64,000 nt of DNA. Source: Schizophyllum amplum (lineage: Eukaryota; Basidiomycota; Agaricomycetes; Agaricales; Schizophyllaceae). A program made the position numbers and the translations under genes. The stretch is from NCBI GenBank assembly GCA_007026445.1, contig VDMD01000004.1:1798001-1862000 (forward strand), in the 5' to 3' direction. The notes below the pieces were generated by a model that was not told the DNA's origin, did not search any database, and saw only the letters and a program-made list of their open reading frames with translations. Shown here piece by piece: positions 61,796 to 64,000 of this stretch. The number at the start of each line of letters is the position of its first letter. The stretch's first letter is position 1.

Positions 61796-63156
61796 CTACT
61801 GCGTCTTGACCCAAACCTTGACGTAGTCGGCAAAGGACACCATGCAGACGGTCTGCCAGATACCGAGACCGATGCGCGGCGTGACACCACGGTAGAGGCC
61901 CTTGACGCCATTCTCCTTGTAGATGTACGCCAGGGTGTTCATGATGGTTGGCTTCGCCGGCGCATCGGGCTTCTTAGCCATGGATTGCATCTGGCGACAA
62001 GCACGCGTCAGTTCCCCGTCCGCGAGAAAAGGCACAAAATCGCACCTCCACGCGGATAACCTCAATCGGCTGGTTCCATGTCGCGAGCGCGCCGCCAACA
62101 GTGGACGCCGCAATCTTGTCCAAAGCGCCGAGCTTCTCGCTATCACCCACCCCGCGCACTCGCCGGATTGCGGTCTCAGCAAGACGTGCAAAGCCCATCC
62201 TAAGATCGATGCGTATCGTGCGTCAGCGCTGGATGTTTATCACATGTCTCACTGGCCGCGTACCGGGAACCCCAGTTTGTGCACTGGCGGACCGCGACGG
62301 CGTTCACGCCCTTGTTCACGCCGGCGAGGCCCTCGCGCCGGTAGATGTCGCCAAAAACGGCCCATGTCGAGGGGGGTTTGACGCCCGTGGCCGCTGTCTT
62401 TGCACGCGTGATTTCTGCCGTCTTCATGCACGTCGTGAAGCCTAGTGGGGGAGGAAAGCGGGGTAAACACGGGGGTCTCTCTCGAATTATGCGTGTGATT
62501 GTGCGCACCCATAGTCGCGTATGCCTGCATGATACCGCCGCTCATGCCTCCGATGAGGCCCGCAGCTGCAGGGCTGACGTTCATGGACAGGACCTTGGCC
62601 TCGACCTCGGACGCGGTAAAGATAAGGACGGCACCCTTGGTCGATGCCTCTATCCATGCCTGCGAAGCGTTTTAGCGTGGATGTGGCGGGGAAGGAGCGA
62701 ACGACGCACCCATGGAATGAGACCCTGGTAGAAGCCAACGACACCACCACGCGACCACACGCTTTTGCATGCCTGCCACATCGTCTGCGACCGGTTGGCG
62801 GCCATCTGGGTCTTGAGGACCTCGAGGGGCTGGCCGAGCGTCGTGACCTGCGCGGATACGTGTCATTATCGTCCGTATAAACCGCAGGGGTCTGGACTGC
62901 ATACCTCCTGTAACTATGGTTAGAGTGCAACGACACGACGGCAAGACTTGACACGCACAAACTAGACATTCCAGAGCAGCAGAGGGAGCACAGAAAGGTC
63001 AGTAAAGCCCAAAGACGCGTCGAATGGGTGTACCATGTTCATGATGCCCCCTGACGTACGTTAGTCCGAGACGATGACCCCAGCGCGTTCGTGCTTACCG
63101 ACGGCGATGTTCGACCAGTTGACGCCCTTCTGGCCAGGCTCCTTTGTGATGGCCAT
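61796..63156 (-). CDS. YHM2: Mitochondrial citrate/2-oxoglutarate carrier Yhm2-like
   Basis: An inner mitochondrial membrane carrier exchanging citrate for 2-oxoglutarate; in yeast it is also linked to mtDNA maintenance. From [20 protein letters not shown], then [20 protein letters not shown] joined with [80 protein letters not shown] and [10 protein letters not shown]. The third carrier repeat has [60 protein letters not shown], ending VKVWVKTQ. Three repeats with P-x-(D/E)-x2-(K/R) sites ([16 protein letters not shown]) are visible. Many short introns are present and the frames agree. [17 protein letters not shown] is distinctive for Yhm2. Confidence 0.92.
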
Positions 63157-63673
63157 TGTACTTACCGACGCGGGGAGAGGGAGAGTGAGGTTAGGGGAAG
63201 GTGGTGGAGTGGACCAAGAGCGAATATACCGACGCAGCTAAATAATTCTCGTCCGAGCCTCCCAGCCCGGAACTGATGCCAACTTTTTGGGGCACAAACG
63301 CGATCGGCTCTGTCGGTCCGGCCCTGACGAAGGCGCGGTCATCCGCGCGGGGATGGTACGACCACCCAGCGAGCCTCCAATGGCGGCCTCACGATATCAC
63401 ACAAGTCCGACATCGCAGACACAACAATGGAGAAGTAGGGCATATAGAAACCGTTATTGTAGTAATCCACAAGTTAATGCGATAGGTAGGGTAAGTCGTC
63501 AACAAAGCTGCGGCGAGAGGGGGGTAAAATGAGCTGTGCCCTGGGCGGGCAGTGGTATAGTGGAAGTGAAGTAGTGAAGGCGGGATGTAGTCAAGCTGTT
63601 ACGAAAGGTTTAGCGAAGGTGCAAGAGGAGAGCGTGTCGGTCGTGAGGCCGTTGCGAGGCGTTCATGCCTTGT
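63157..63673. other. Intergenic upstream of Yhm2 gene
   Basis: 517 bp between the Yhm2 start and the last exon of the next minus-strand gene, so it carries the Yhm2 promoter. CT/GA-asymmetric tract (gcggggagagggagagtgagg, about 63170-63190) is the only feature noted. Confidence 0.4.
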
Positions 63674-63734
63674 TCATGCCTGGGACTTGAGTTGCTGGAG
63701 CTCCTGCGTGACCGAGTCGAGGTCGGATTTATAT
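63674..63734 (-). CDS. Terminal exon of a gene running off the right edge (partial)
   Basis: On the minus strand a good acceptor (gcgttgacag, ending 63735) opens a 61-base exon reading YKSDLDSVTQELQQLKSQA and TGA at 63674-63676. The heptad-like spacing of Leu suggests the end of a coiled coil. The protein cannot be identified. Sequence from 63735 to 64000 shows no exon I can support and is probably intron or upstream coding split by introns. Confidence 0.45.
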
Positions 63735-64000
63735 CTGTCAACGCGTCAGCATCGAGCACAGTTTCGGACGTTTGGAGCAGATTGACGTTAGGATAGATTA
63801 GTGTGCGTAAGTTAGGTAGATATAGAGTGCGTTGTGGCAACAGAACGATATGATAGAATACAGCAAATAGAATAGGTGATAGGAATAAGATAGACGGGAA
63901 TAAGATAGCAGCGACGCAAAGCAAGAACATGAACACAAAGGATAGTTCGATGAAAGAATAGACGAATGAAACGATGAGGGTCAAAATGAGAGTGGGAGGG
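63735..64000. other. A/T-rich right edge, no exon supported
   Basis: The plus strand is rich in GATAGAATA/GATAAGATAG-type sequence, in contrast with the GC-rich coding regions. It could be a long intron of the partial minus-strand gene or intergenic DNA. Confidence 0.35.

Noticed and set aside
1..64000. CRISPR arrays, riboswitches, ribosome binding sites, origins
   Set aside because: The sequence is eukaryotic nuclear DNA. I saw no regularly spaced direct repeats with unique spacers and no bacterial-type signals.

Overview
This is a gene-dense piece of a filamentous basidiomycete nuclear genome, most likely an Agaricomycete. The evidence is eukaryotic genes split by many 50-60 bp GT-AG introns, short intergenic gaps, GC-rich third codon positions, and protein families whose fungal forms I recognise (GH16 Kre6/Skn1, Yhm2 carrier, Ste7-type MAPKK, basidiomycete COMT-like O-methyltransferase). 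No species is claimed. I see no operons, CRISPR arrays or tRNA/rRNA genes.

Layout. 0.7-7 kb: an unresolved small minus-strand gene, exocyst Sec3, and a convergent REEP/Yop1-like ER-shaping protein. 7.8-16.7 kb: an O-methyltransferase, a Zn2Cys6 transcription factor and a ThrE/Prm10 membrane transporter, all on the plus strand. 16.8-27.9 kb: a HIRAN-SNF2-RING translocase, a single-pass membrane protein, a MAP kinase kinase, and a protein with three Rap1-type Myb repeats. 28-39 kb: mitochondrial methylmalonate-semialdehyde dehydrogenase, low-molecular-weight tyrosine phosphatase, an SH3BGR-like protein with a repetitive tail, a short-chain dehydrogenase, and a Kre6/Skn1 beta-glucan synthesis enzyme. 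39.5-44.2 kb: two divergent copies of an uncharacterised lipocalin-like family flanking a hypothetical gene and seipin. 44.4-50.1 kb: Arc1/AIMP1-like tRNA-binding cofactor, an LCCL-domain multipass membrane protein, and a tryptophan/GW-rich protein. 50.2-55.4 kb is the accessory stretch: a 5'-truncated LINE with target-site duplication and poly(A), two tandem glycine-rich small paralogues, a probably truncated Agaricomycete hypothetical, and a WW-domain glycine-rich protein. 55.7-63.2 kb: TRAPP subunit Trs85, Mpv17/PMP22-family membrane protein, and the Yhm2 mitochondrial carrier, then the last exon of a gene that runs off the right edge.

Most genes are housekeeping (vesicle tethering, ER shape, lipid droplets, mitochondrial transport, valine catabolism, cell wall, signalling) and do not form an obvious pathway cluster.

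A strong cross-window signal is a series of single-base frame breaks inside otherwise well-conserved genes (O-methyltransferase, Zn2Cys6 factor, ThrE protein, MAPKK, seipin, LCCL protein, Trs85). Nearly all look like one missing base, which fits indel errors in the assembly better than pseudogenisation. Exon boundaries and protein sequences taken automatically from this window should be treated with care. All calls are from reading the sequence; no database search was run.
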